A stretch of DNA of 64,000 nt from NCBI GenBank assembly GCA_033060915.1, contig CM065384.1, positions 14,596,001-14,660,000 of the forward strand, read 5' to 3'. Made by a program: the position numbers and the translations under genes. Under the pieces are notes generated by a model. That model saw only the letters and a program-made list of their open reading frames with translations, was not told the DNA's origin and searched no databases. Positions 46,697 to 58,445 of this stretch are shown here, in pieces. Positions within the stretch are counted from its first letter, which is position 1, and each line of letters starts with the position of its first letter. The stretch comes from Euryodendron excelsum (Eukaryota; Streptophyta; Magnoliopsida; Ericales; Pentaphylacaceae).

Positions 46697-46871
46697 GGCA
46701 TTTTGATAATTTTGACTCTGGAACGGCCATTTGGGCCCGAGAGCGATTGTCTTGATCTTGAAATAGTTGTCTGATCTTGAAAATGCCTTTCTTGGCTTGA
46801 AATTGATTTGATTTGGTTGGAGCAGTGCTTTGGGCGGAAATATCCGAGCAAGCAAAATTTGATTACTTACA
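46697..46871 (-). mobile_element. Old minus-strand long LTR E, piece 3 with its LTR start
   Basis: GGCATTTTGATAATTTTGAC matches minus-strand LTR G near 55650, and the piece ends CTTACA at 46871, which is TGTAAG on the minus strand, the family LTR start. GCTCGG also aligns. This shows that 11641-11936, 16570-17244 and this piece belong to one antisense LTR. Confidence 0.65.
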
Positions 46872-47182
46872 ATGCAAAATAAGTAATTCATAAGTAGACC
46901 AATGGTCACCCCAAATAACATAAATATAAAGAACAAATATCAATACCAACATTAAGAATTTCTACTAATAAATTAGGTATTGAGTTAATGGAGCCTAGGT
47001 GGTTCCTAGTTGGCGCAAAGTCCTCTCTCATGCTAGAGAAAACATTCAAGTTTAAAATCTAACACAGCCCATTGAACAATTAGTGAATATCATTAATTTC
47101 CAGAAAATTAGAGTGTAATAAATAAATATCAAAGTAGACACAAGGTTGAGTTATATCATTACTTTCCTTCCTCTTTTCTTTT
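46872..47182. other. Intergenic, nothing recognised
   Basis: AT-rich single-copy-looking sequence with no ORF or repeat that I can identify. Confidence 0.4.
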
Positions 47183-47700
47183 AGGCTATGTTGGGTACAA
47201 ATGAATGAAATGAAAATGACAATGGAATGGAATGGAATGATCCTTCCCATTCCATTGTTTGTTTGCTTAGCGAGAATATAATGATTATTCTCATTCTCTT
47301 GTTTAATAAGATAAATTAATAATGCTAGAATAAAATGAAATTTTAGTATATAGTATGAAATTTTGATTTTACATTATATATAAAATATTAAAAGTAATAT
47401 ATTATTTATTAAATATTTGTTGGGCATTTGTAAATCCTCTTATGATGGTGATGGTGGTGGTGACGAATGTGGCGGCGACGGTGGGTGGCGGAGGCGACAG
47501 TGGTGGTTGTCGTTGTAGATGGTGGCGGTGGCAACGGTGGTGACAGCTAAGGGAGGTGGTGGCAGCAGTGGTGGTTGTAGTTGAGGCAGAAGGTGTTGGT
47601 GGTGGGTGGTGGCATGTGGTAGTCGTGGTGGCTGCAACGGTAAATGGTGGTAGTAGATGACAAGGAAGAAAGATTTTTTTAAAAATAAATACAAAAAAAT
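47183..47700 (+). repeat. Dispersed (GGT)n-bearing repeat, copy 1
   Basis: Begins GGCTATGTTGGGTAC then AATGGAATGGAATG words and TTAATAATGCTAGAATAAAATG, then a GGTGGT/GGCGGC-type stretch (47440-47665). The same order occurs at 61740-62110, and a right-hand counterpart at 58130-58445. The start resembles the ends of small plant DNA transposons (MITEs), but a matching right end was not found here. The antisense Pro/His-rich ORF over the GGT part is not a gene. Confidence 0.45.
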
Positions 47701-48149
47701 ATAAGTTATTTTTCCAAAATCTTTCAACTTTTTAAAATTTTTTTTGAATTATTAAAATAAAAAAAAAAAAAAATAGTTAACAACCACACGCTAACCAACT
47801 GAGTTATTCTAGCAACTTTAAGTTTTTGTTTTGACCAAATTTAACTTAATTGATTTGTTCCATCATTCCGATGTCTGTTGAATGCCAGAAGCGTATGAAA
47901 GAGACATTCACAGAGAGAGAACACGGAGAAGAGTTTTATATTTGCTACCATAGAGACACTTTTTTGCTAAACCTGAGGTTCCAACCCCTAATCTTTCCTC
48001 CAACAACCAATCTTTGCCCTAAAGAGAGATCCATCACCATCCACACACCCACCCAAGCCCCAAGACCCAATCCCACAAACCCTAACCCTATAGCACTAGG
48101 CCACCCTAGAGAACACTCGCCAAACATTCCTAGACAGACAACACTAGTG

Positions 48150-49690
48150 AGGCATGGAAGTCCTTCAAGACTCTCACCAACAACTCTTCATTCCCAAGTA
48201 AGCTTCTAACCAACTCTACTAATTGCCATCAACCACTTGTCTTCACTCAATGACACGCACAATCTCAAGAGGGCTTTTGCCTCTGTGGAATTTTTCTTGG
48301 AACTAATGTTGTTGAAGAGTATGGAATTGTTGAAACCACTTTGAATTCATTCAAAAATGCAAACACTGTTGCCCCTTCTATTGCATTGGTGAAGTGCATG
48401 TTCGAGAATAGATATTCTATTCCTTCTAGTCTCTAGGGCAATGTTCTTCTACAAATTAGTTGGAAAAAATGGCAGCTTTGCAGCATTTTTGCGTGTTCTT
48501 GGTGAGAATTTTAGGATTGATTTGGATGAGACACTGCATTTCATGAAACCCAATTTGGCTATGTGTACTGCAGCTTTGGAGGGTTGTTACAACTTGGAAT
48601 ATGTTAGTGATGCTAAGACTCTAAGAGTGTTGCGGAGACAATGTCAGGTTTAGGTGTCAAGCCAGATGAATTGAGTTTTGGATTCCTTGGTTATTTGTAT
48701 GCATTGAAGGGGCTCGGAGAAAAGATAATTGCGTTAGAAGGTTTGATGAGTGGGTTGGATTTCATTAATAAGAGGACAATTCTTTGTAATTTGATTAGTG
48801 GGTTTGTGAAGTCCAGTAGCTTATAGTCTATTTCAGTGACTATTTTCAGTAGTTTAAGAGGAGATGGAGAGAATTCAAAATTTTAGTGAAGAAAATTTTT
48901 GTGATGTAGTAGAAGGATTTCTTCAGAATGGAAGTATAAAAGATTTAGCAAATTTAATAAGTGAAGCTCAAAAGCTGGAATCTGCCAGTCATGACTCATT
49001 GTTGAACAATCAATTGGTTAGGGCATTATCTGTGCTTGTGTTAATCTCGGCTTCCTAGTTAAGGCACCCAACATTCTTAATGAAATGAATGCTCAGGGAT
49101 GTTCTAGTGGGCTGGGGGTTTATGTCCCAATCATGAAAGCTTATTGCAAAGATCAAAGGACAGCTGAAGTAACTCAATTGGTTATGGAGATCAGTGGTTT
49201 AGGGCTTCTATTGAATGTTTGTAATTATGATGCTCTAATAAAAGGATCCATGTGAAGCCAAGATTTCAATCAGCATTCTCTCTGTTCAAGGAGATGAGGA
49301 AAGCTCCAATACCTGACGCGACGGGAAGTTACTTAACTATGACGATGTGTTGGATAGAGAATCACCAACTCGAGCTAATGGTAGCCTTCTTAAATTAGGT
49401 TTTTGAGGATCCTCGAATTGAATTAGGTATCCATCAAGGAAATTCAATTATTCATGCCTTCTATAAAGCTAGATGCTCAGAAGATGCTAGGAGGACTTTT
49501 AGAAGGATGATCTTCCTTCAGTTTGAACCTAATGAGCAGACATATCTATCCCTCATTAATGGCTATATTACTGCAGAGAAATACTGCAGTGTTCCGATTA
49601 TATGGAATGAGGTCCAGAGAAGGGTTTTGGTAAAGGGAGGTTTGTTTGATGCTGTGATGCAAGTTGTGGAGAAATCTACATTGTAGATAC
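48150..49690 (+). pseudogene. Pentatricopeptide-repeat (PPR) protein pseudogene
   Basis: Blocks of a PPR protein can be followed in order on the plus strand but change frame repeatedly. 48441-48620 reads NGSFAAFLRVLGENF and MKPNLAMCTAALEGC. 48630-48820 reads ETMSGLGVKPDELSFGFLGY. 48864-49030 reads FSEENFCDVVEGFLQNGSIK. 49060-49250 reads LNEMNAQGCSSGLGVYVPIM and VMEISGLGL. 49450-49690 has QFEPNEQTYLSLINGYITAE-like segments. The G-x-x-P-(D/N)-x-x-(S/T)-(F/Y) phrases are typical PPR repeat starts. Several frameshifts (near 48620-48640, 48830, 49055 and beyond 49250) and stops make it non-functional. PPR proteins bind RNA in organelles. A full gene of this type probably exists elsewhere in the genome. 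Confidence 0.75.
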
Positions 49691-51410
49691 AAGCAAGCTT
49701 TTATGCTTTGTTCGGAAGCCAGATTTTCGATTGGAAAAGTAAAGGAAAAGGATAACGTGAGAGAAAATTGTTTTGTTCGGAACCTAGATTTTTGGTTGGA
49801 AAACTAAAGAAACAGGACAACATGAAGGAAAAGAGAACAAAAATACTGTTTCATTTTGTTCTCTTTTCCAACGCATTTTCTTTTTTCTACCAAAAATCCA
49901 GATTCCTAATGAAGCGTAAAGGAGAAACATAAGAAACCCAAATAGTCAAAGGTGAGAAAGGGAAAATTGAGGAAAATGGTAGCACTTATTGCTTTCAAGA
50001 ATTGGCCTAGTCTGAGTCACTGAGTGTTCATCCATAAGGTAGAGGGAGGAATCATGGGTTTTTTGAAGGGGAGGAACATTCTCTCTTAAAGCTTGCTGAA
50101 GTATTGTTTTGTGAATCATTTGTATAGATGGGTCGTGGGATTTCTAATCCCAATATTCGGGATCCTTTGTACTTCATGGGCAGCATCCTTTATTGCTCTC
50201 TAATAGAATTTTACTTATCAAAAATAAAAAATAAAAAAATGAACCTCTTATCTGTCTAGTGCTTATTTTGTTTACTCAAGGTTATGTTCATAGTACAAAG
50301 AGTGTTGGTATTTGAATGACATCTGATAATGGAAATTGAGCAATAGGAATTCAGGAGAACAAATGGCATATTGCTTCTAGATACTCACGCTTGCCTAAAT
50401 GTATCACCTTCATAACGGTTGAGGCTTCCACAATGACCAGTGCTTGGTAGCTATTGGGCAGCATTTCAAGTGAAACTTCATTTGGAAAAGTGAACCCTCA
50501 AAGGCTTCCAAGCACTGGGTTTGTCAAGATGTTTGGGGCTTTGCTACCAATAAGGGGGCTCACTATTTTCTCTCTAATTATATGGCATGGACATGAGGGG
50601 TAAAGGTCAAGGAAAGTGAAAGCAGATATCGTTGCCTAACCTTCACAATAGATTCTTTTTCACTTGATTTTCTACTAGTAAGAATCACTAAGCATGTATT
50701 GGGCTTGGTACTTTTGTTAAGTTATGAAATTTATTGGAAAAGTCAGGAAATACTGACCTTGGCACTTCTATTTGGGGAAAATAAGTGCAGATTAATTGTT
50801 ATGCTACTATAAATGGAAAACCACCTCCCTTGTGGCCTGCCATTATGCATACAATGCCTGAAATACCTGATTTGTATGGATGGTAGCCTTACATGAGGTC
50901 AAGGGAGTAGTTGGTCGAAGGCTGGATACCCTGTAGCAAAATGAAAAAAAAACACTACCTTGGTGGCATCCTTTATCAATGCAACAATTAAAAGTTTATG
51001 GATGTTGTGTCTGGGTTAGAATTAACTTAGAGTGATTTTTCTTTTCACAGATACTAGAAGAAGATTAAAAGTTAATGACCAGGCATTCTGTACTTTGAAA
51101 AGTGATAGAATAGGCAGTTGTTGCTTCTCTTGTTTCTGAAGTAGTGAAACAAAAGCATGCACACATACTTTTCCTACTCTTTGGTGGGTGCTTTGTATGC
51201 TGTGTTTGAGACAGAATGGATATATCACTGCATGACCCTTGTAAAATAAAATAAAAAAATCACTGCAATACATCAAAATTCAAATATTAAGTTTGATGAG
51301 GTGATGGTTGCTGATGTGGTCAACTACTAGAGTTTGCTCAACTTGTAGCAAAGAAAGGTTCTGCTAAAATTCTTTTAGAAATTGTCAAATTTTAGTTTCT
51401 AATTGTGTGA
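49691..51410. other. Intergenic, with a possible LINE/SINE tail
   Basis: No gene recognised. 50100-50240 ends in GAATTTTACTTATCAAAAA followed by A-rich sequence, similar to the 3' ends of plant LINEs or derived SINEs. 49750-49910 contains paired GGAACCTAGATTTTTGG-like words. Confidence 0.35.
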
Positions 51411-51415
51411 ATGAT

Positions 51416-52113
51416 TGAGGGGTGACAGGTCAAACCGGTAGAGAGAGAGGCCCTCTAAAAAGTTAACGGCAGGCCTTGAAGAGGTGGAGGGCCAATGAAG
51501 GTGAAGGAGAGAGAACCGAGGCAGTCCTAGGAAGAGAGAGAATGACAGTATATCTCAAAAGAACCAGAGGCTTATAGAGATTCTTGATGCGTTGTTGATT
51601 CTTGTTGAAGCTGAGGTGAGGTCTCCCCTTTATATAGGTCAAGGGGCCCTCGGGGATTGGTCCAACCTCCAAGTGTTCAAGTCTAGTGGCAGTTTCGTTA
51701 GAGCCGACATTCCAAATGTCAACTTTGCACCAAGGTCCCTTCTGAGGCTTGAAGGGATTTAGCCAAGTGCCAGTAGACTTTTATTAAATACCTTTGTCGT
51801 CTTGCTTTGATAGTATACATTCGGTGAAGATCTCTCTCTCTCTTTGTAAGATTGGTTAAGGGGCTGAGGCCCTAGAGGGGCAATGCCCTTCAAAGGTGAG
51901 GCTCCTCGATGAACCTTTAAACTCTAGCCTCCAATCTATTTATCGTATGATAGTCTCGCGTGAAGGTGATTCTGAGGGAGTCCCTAGGTCTTGCTCTTAA
52001 TCTCGGTTATGAAGATACTCTTATGGAGAGTTTCGGCCAAGTATGGAGAAATGGCTTAATTGAGGAGAGGGAATTCGGCGGAGGAGTTCCATGACTGTGT
52101 CAGGAGGTGCCAA
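51416..52113 (-). mobile_element. Solo LTR H (minus strand), left piece
   Basis: Starts TGAGGGGTGACAGG after ATGAT (51411-51415). The right piece (55802-56166) ends CAACA before CTGAT, giving a 4-of-5 target duplication and a minus-strand LTR TGTTGGTACAAC...CCCCTCA of about 1.06 kb. A minus-strand TATA box (TATATAAA, plus 51629-51636) lies in it. LTR G inserted into it. The family is unknown. Confidence 0.5.
51629..51636 (-). promoter_or_regulatory. TATA box of solo LTR H
   Basis: Minus strand reads CCTATATAAAGGGGAG, a classic plant TATA context. Confidence 0.45.
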
Positions 52114-53139
52114 TGTCATGCCTTCATTTTTTGCATTCAAAAAAGGCAAGTGAGAAAAACACAGTGCTCTCTCTTTAGAACTCATCCTCCTAGAAAGACG
52201 AGTGTGACTGGGTTTGAATTGGAACTTGATTTTGAATAAGGGCTTTTAGAAAAAGGTTTTAGAGTCACCAGCTAACTTGATTAAAGTGAGTTAGGTCACC
52301 TAAAACTAAGCACAATCCGAAGATTACGCTTAGGGTTTTTTGAAAAAGATTTTGGAAAAACTTCCTTAAGAGATGGTTTTTTTGAAAAATAGGTTGTTTG
52401 GCAACCTTTGGAAAAGTGTAAGCCATTTTTTGAAATAACTCCATTTCGTCTTTGAAAACAGTGATCTAGGTTCGGATGTTGGTTACATGTAGAGAAGAAG
52501 CATTAATCCATCACTCTACCCCGCCCTTGCGGTACTTACATGTCTATTCACCTTAGGTTCACTCATTCGAAATCTTTGATTAATATGTGACCAAAAACTA
52601 TCCACTTTAGAAAAGAATTGTGAAAAGAAGCTTGACATGATGTATGATATGAAAATGAGAGAATAAGACTTGATTTTGAAAATAGATTTGAAGGGAAATA
52701 TATGATTTTGAAAATAGATTTGAAAAGAAGATTTGAAATTTGAAAAAGATTATGGAAGAAAGATTCGATTTTTGAAAGAAAGGTTTTTAGAAATTGGAAT
52801 TGAAGATTTGAAAATAGATTTTAAAATTAGAAACTTGAAAAAAAGTTATAACCGCACCTATGAGGGTTGCTTATGTATTCCTTTTGAGGAATCATGTCAG
52901 TCATAGTTCGGACAAGAGTCTGATTGAAAATAGACACTTTGAGGTTTTGGAAAGTTTGATTTGAAAAGATTAGATTAGAAAAGAGTTTGATTTGAAAAAG
53001 AGATTTGATTTAAAAAAAAAAATTTTGATTTGGAATGGATTTAGAGAAGTTAAAGCTTAGGAAAGATTGGACTTTGGAAAGCTTTAGAATTTTAGAAAGT
53101 TTGAACTTGGGAAAGTTTCGTTTTACGGAAGTGCCAAAT

Positions 53140-53563
53140 TGATGCAGCGGGACTGTGAAGAACAAGAAACCTAACTCTAATCCGTTGATTCATCACGAAT
53201 GCCGGACTAAAGCTCTTATTTCAACCTGTAGAATCACCACAAATCCCAGGTTCAAAGGCGTCAAGCTTTCGTTGATTCGCAAGAATGCCGAACGATTAAA
53301 AAAATGTGCAATTTGCGCACAAAGTTTTATTAATCTCCAAAAACTGTTGGAAAATGTCTTAACAAAAGCTTAAATAAGAGGCACGAAACCCTAAGGCCCC
53401 GGGACAAATCGGGTAAAAGTAAAAGATTTTAAAAAACATATTATAATAGGAAAACGGAGTTACGAGTCAAAAGTTATGGCCGATTAAAGTTTACCGATCA
53501 CCTGCCCAGGTATAACGCCGCTGCCGCATCTCCAAGTAATCTTCGGCTATGCGATCCGCATCA
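53140..53563. mobile_element. 424-bp insertion with TG...CA ends, likely a small solo LTR
   Basis: It begins TGATGC and ends GCATCA, a perfect 6-bp inverted terminus, and is flanked by an exact 5-bp duplication CAAAT (53135-53139 and 53564-53568). Its base composition differs sharply from the surrounding LTR. No coding potential. TG...CA ends plus 5-bp duplication fit a solo LTR of a small or TRIM-type element. It could also be a small DNA transposon. Confidence 0.75.
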
Positions 53564-54147
53564 CAAATGAGGAAAGTTTCATTTTAAGAAAGGTTTTGAA
53601 TTTGGAAAAATTTGAATTTTAGAAAGGTTTCAAATTAGGAAAGTTTACTTTTAAGAAAAAGTTGATTTTGAAAATATTCAAATTTTGAAAGTTAAAATCA
53701 AGAAAGATTTAGACTTCAGAAAGATTTGGTTTTTTGAGAGATTTGGAATTGGAAAGTTTTGAAATATAGAAAGATTGGAATTACAAAATAGGGAACTAAA
53801 ATAGAAGAAAACCCAAGGGGTTAAGAGAGAGAAGAGAGAAGGGGGGAATCGCATAAACGTAAATAGAAAACCAACCTTGTGTCTTATTTGATTTGATTAT
53901 TTTATTTGCTTTACATCGCTTTGATCTTCTAGAGCTTTGAGATTACAGCACCTTGAGTCTTCAATGCTCGGCTTGGAGGCTCGTATAAGCGCGTATTGAG
54001 TGTATGTATGCTAGGGTTAAAGTGTATAGGGGCTAAGGTTTGAAGAAGCCTAAGAAACTAGGGTTTTGGGAGAGTTCGAGGGCTGTATATCAAGAGAGAG
54101 AGTTTCTAAAGTTAGATTGCCGACCTTCTTTATGCAGGGAGGCTCTG

Positions 54148-54155
54148 TATTTATA
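54148..54155 (-). promoter_or_regulatory. TATA box of solo LTR G
   Basis: Minus strand reads CTATAAATACAGAGCC, as in the plus-strand copies. Confidence 0.7.
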
Positions 54156-54168
54156 GACAAAAAATTGA

Positions 54169-54195
54169 CCTAGCGCCTATTATAGTGGCGCTAGG
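54169..54195 (-). promoter_or_regulatory. GGCGCC hairpin of LTR G with compensatory change
   Basis: Arms CCTAGCGCC and GGCGCTAGG pair perfectly around a 9-nt loop. In D the same hairpin has CCTGGCGCC and GGCGCCAGG, so a G-C pair has become A-T on both sides. Confidence 0.6.
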
Positions 54196-55801
54196 CTTAA
54201 AATCCCATTAGCGTCACTACTAGTGGCACCAACCACTTAGGAAATATTTTAGAGTAGCAAGAAACGTATTTTCGACCCTTGATACGCAAGGCAGAAGATT
54301 TGGGCACCTGTCCTAGTGACTACCATGCATTTTTAGCATGACTCCACTAGGAGTGACTCCGGAAGGTCCGAGAATATTCCGATAGGCCAGGAATGGTATG
54401 GAAGGCTAGAAATGGATAGAAACCCTTGAAATAGTGTCCCAAGGATAACGGACTCGAAAAACAAAGTCAGAATTGTCGACCGGGCTATTAGGGGCAAACG
54501 GTCAACTAAACCAGAAAACCACTGGAATGGACTCAGAACAATCCATGAGTGGACTTGAGGGTTGGAAACACTATCTAGAGTGCTCCAAGAGAGTGCCAGT
54601 TTGATACCCAGAGCTATTGTGGTTAGAAAAGGCGACTGACCCACTAGGGACAAAACGATCATTTTTGCATCGGGTTTACCGGAATTAACTCGGAATGATC
54701 CAAAAAGATAACAGTAGGTCGGGAATACTATTTGAAGCATTCTCGGGAGATTAACGGTTTGATACTCAGAGCCGGTGTAGTTCTCGGTGGCCCTCGGATG
54801 TTTAGGGGCAAAATAATTATTTTGACCGAATGGTCCCAGAATTGACCCGGAACCGACTAGAAGGCACTTAAACATGCCGAATCATCTTTAGGACAATCTT
54901 GGAAGGGTGGACTTACCATTCTTAGGACTTAGGTACTTTCTTGAGAAGCATGCCGAAAATGGCGCAAGGGGCAGTTTGGTCATTTTTCACCGAAGTGGGC
55001 TAGCAAGCACTAGTATTGACCTGGGTTTTGAGTATTTCCATCACTCTGATGGTTTGTGACGAGTTGGTTTCCAAAGGTATCTCGTCCTTTGGTAAATGTG
55101 TCACGGCCAAGAGCCGAATTCGGTCCCGTGACATAAGGGGTTTATTGACAATTCTCAATGTCGACCTGTTTACGAGTGTTTTCGCAACTTTGATGATTTT
55201 GATGTTTATGAGTGTTTCCGCCACTCTGACGACTCTTGTTTATTCCGGAAACTGCCTGATCTCGAAAAGCTGCTAAGTAAACTTGTCGTCTGAGAAATCA
55301 ACTTTCTCAAAAGACATGCTGAATAGCGGACATCTCTTCATTAGCAGGTTAGCAGGCGTCAAAGGTGGACTGTTCTACTATCTTGGAGACTTAGGGTCTC
55401 GTCATGGTCGACGGGTTTCAAGGGACTTATCGTTCCAAAGAGTTTTCTCAGAAAACTTGCCAAACTGGATGGACTTATCACCTGAGGGATTAACTTTCTC
55501 GAAAGGCATGCCGAATTTGATTTGAATTGGACTTGGACTTGGACTTGAAATTGGATTTGAGATTAAAATGGGGACTTGTCGTCTCTAGAAAGACGTGCTA
55601 ATTGAAATTGGACCAAGCCATGCCACAAGGGCATTTTGGTCATTCTGTTTCTATTGGGCCTAGCGGGCCCACGAAGCGATTCCTTGATTGGATTGAGTTT
55701 AAAAAGTTGATTTGAACGTGAATATGTCTATGTCACTTTGAATATGAGTCTGGTCATACCGAAGATTGCCGAGCGAGAAAAAATAAGGTGCTTACAATCA
55801 A

Positions 55802-56166
55802 GCGAGGCCGTAGGCGAAGTGCCCTCAAGAGGAGATTCCCTCTGTCCTGTTGAAGGAAGTGTCTTGAGGGCATATGCGGGCGAGAGCCCTGAGGGAAGTA
55901 TCTCGAGGCCATCTTTGGGCGAGGGGCCTAAAGGATGTGCCTCGAGGACATACGTAGGCGAGGGTCTTCTTAGGGCCTTCGCTCAACGCTATTTGCGCTA
56001 TCCTTGGTGGGCGATGCTCGACCCTTGAGGGGAGCATGATCAAGATGCTGGATTAGTCCATGTGCTATCTCAATGGGCTACCACATAGAGCCAAATGTAT
56101 GGAGAGGAGGGCAGTGGAATGCCGAGGTGTCTTGTCACGTAGGAGAGTTGGACAGTTGTACCAACA
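55802..56166 (-). mobile_element. Solo LTR H (minus strand), right piece
   Basis: Continues H after the insertion of G. It contains three imperfect repeats of about 60 bases with GCGAG-GCC and GTGCCTCGAGGACAT-like words (55803-55970). It ends CAACA at 56166. Confidence 0.45.
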
Positions 56167-56171
56167 CTGAT

Positions 56172-58129
56172 TTATTCTTGTGTGTTTATTATTTGTGCCA
56201 TAGATTAATCATTTGATCCCATGCAAAATTGTTTATTTTCTTGGGACATTGGGTAGATTTGATTCTCAATGATGTAATTAGTTATTGCCCCAAGACTGAT
56301 TTATTCTGATTTTTCAGATGCATTAGCATGTGATAGTCTTACCTCGGTTGCATTTTATAGATTTTGTATAAATTAGTCTGTGTGACATAATGCTAACACT
56401 TCGCTCATAATGCTGCATTGTTGTAATATATAACCAGGACTTGAACGCTGCAGCCTTTGTATGTGGCAGGAGATACACTCATCTAAGAGCTGGTGGTTCT
56501 GAATATTTGTATGCACATTGCTTTCATGTGGAAATATTAAGGACGCTACTGGTTCTTGACAGTGTCCTAGTGATAGGAATTTGATTTCGGGGAGGAACTG
56601 AAGAACATAAGGAAGAGAAATGAAATGAAAAGCTGGATTTTTACCTGGAGGTGGAGGCAGAAGCTGAGGAAACATGTGAAACAAATAATTAGATAGAGCT
56701 GCAGGGAACAGTAGAGAGAAGAGGATGGAAGAAATATTTTAGATGAGGGAGAGAAAAGAAGAAGAAAAGGAAGCCCACAAGCCAGTTATGCATGAAATAG
56801 GAGGATTCCTATGAATTTGAATTGTTAGCATTCCTATGAATGTGAAGTGTTACTCCAGAACATTTGAACTTTTGAAGGTCTTTTTTTAGGCTGTAAGTTG
56901 AAGTTGTGCCCATTATATAAGAGTGATCATATTGATTCTTTTGCCCATTTCTAACCTTTATATGAAGTGGTAACTATGGTCTGGACTCAAGATTTTACAT
57001 GGGGTCCAAGGTAAACGATTTTATTCAAAGGTGGTTAAGATAAAAAAATTTTAAATTTTGGGGGGCCATTACATTATATTCTTTTTTTCTGAATATACAA
57101 AAATCTATGAAAATTTAAAAGAAATTTAAAAATTTTGGGGGTATGGTCCAGAACAAGGTAGGAGACAAACACTAACATATTTGTTTCCTTGATACTTTTC
57201 TGCAACATCAATAAGTTTCCAAGATGAATGTGAGTTGCATAAAATGAACCTAGACATTAGGTTCAAAGACTTTGTGGAGTCTTTGAAATCGGTGGTCAAA
57301 TGCGTTTCTGTTCATTAATCGCCAGCAAGGTTGATATGCACTAAAGGATTCAATTCTTCTGCAAAAATCTGGGATTGGTGCTTGGACTATTTTCAGAATT
57401 TCATTTAAACAACAAAACTGGCCATTGTTAAGAGTGTAACAAAGAAAACTTGAGCCTAAAATATGTTGCCCTTTATTGTTTATACTCTTCGTTGTTCGAA
57501 GTATTTTGATCAGACTTTGGAGCTGCAAACAGTGTAAGGAACTGAATTTTTCTCGTGATCTTCTGCGGACCTTGCGTGAGATGCTTAGTCATGACTTCAT
57601 GTTGATGAGCCATTTCTGAGAGAAATTGTCTTCTTTTCTATTCGGTTTCGTACTTTTTTTCCTATTCTTCATATGTTCTTTTGTGTTATCTGTAGCGTTA
57701 AATACAATCGTCAACTACTTGGAAGAAAAATATAGGTATATATATGTGCATTGCTTGCGTCAGCAGAAAATTGTGAATCACATCAAAATTAAGGAAAATG
57801 TTTTTCTTTCAAAATTTTTGTATAGAATTTTACACCGGAATGATGTAGCGATGGTAGTTTTGTAATAAACAAATATCTTGATGAGTTCTTTATTTTAAAG
57901 TAATAGACTCACAACTTAACTATATCATTCTAGTGATAAATTCTGTATAAATTTCCTGATTGTATAACATTATTCTAAAATTAATATGGTACAACTTATT
58001 GTTCAGTGCTTCAGTAGCTACAATTATTTTCTACCTTGCCATTAATTTTTGTCCTTTTTTTTTTTTGGTTGCTTAAGCAATTTTTGCCTTTCATACGAGT
58101 GATGCAATAGTAAGAAGAATGTGCAACCC
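56172..58129. other. Intergenic, no supported gene
   Basis: Short ORFs on the minus strand (56684-56373 and 57528-57250) have no recognisable domain. 57000-57160 has AAATTTTGGGGG words also seen near 62210-62400, suggesting a shared small repeat. No RNA gene seen. Confidence 0.4.
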
Positions 58130-58445
58130 ACCCATTGGCAGCGGCGGCAGATGGTGGTGTTTGGTGGTGCCAGCTGCAATGGGTGGTGGTAGGTAGGTGG
58201 GTGATTGGTGGTAGTAGGCAACATACAAGTGGATGGTGGCGGTGATGGGTGCAGGGTGGGATGAGTGACTCCAACTTTGGTGAATAGTAACACTTTGGAA
58301 TGATTATTTTTATTTTTTAAAAAGAGAGTGGTTATTCTAATAAAATATAAGAATAGACATTTCAAAATTATGATACAATAATAAAAATAAAAGTAAAAAT
58401 GATCATTACATTAAATTCTATTATCTTATACAAAACATAATCTTA
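58130..58445. repeat. Dispersed (GGT)n-bearing repeat, copy 2
   Basis: GGTGGT-type stretch (58137-58260), then AT-rich sequence that ends with TACAAAACATAATCTTAGAG, the rough reverse complement of the start of copies 1 and 3. This may be the right half of the same element. Confidence 0.4.

Larger units (their letters stand above)
52114..55796 (-). mobile_element. Solo LTR G, Tat/Ogre-like family, minus strand
   Basis: Reverse orientation of the long-LTR family. TGTCATGCCTTCATTTTTTG at 52114 is the mutated LTR end, and CTTACA at 55796 is the LTR start. Flanks are GCCAA (52109-52113) and ATCAA (55797-55801), which differ by two transitions. It contains the antisense TATA box (54148-54155), a GGCGCC hairpin, hairpin repeats of the GAGTR type and one CTTTCC region, shortened to 3.25 kb apart from a 424-bp insertion. 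Confidence 0.82.

Noticed and set aside
47440..47727. Pro/His-rich minus-strand ORF
   Set aside because: Antisense of a GGT/GGC microsatellite. The same pattern at 58365-58011 and 62147-61935 is rejected for the same reason.
53140..53563. Cassandra-type TRIM LTR carrying 5S rRNA-like sequence
   Set aside because: No 5S-like promoter box is visible in the insertion.
56373..57528. Minus-strand ORFs of 103 and 92 residues
   Set aside because: No domain, no splice context and no codon bias that I can see. Likely chance.
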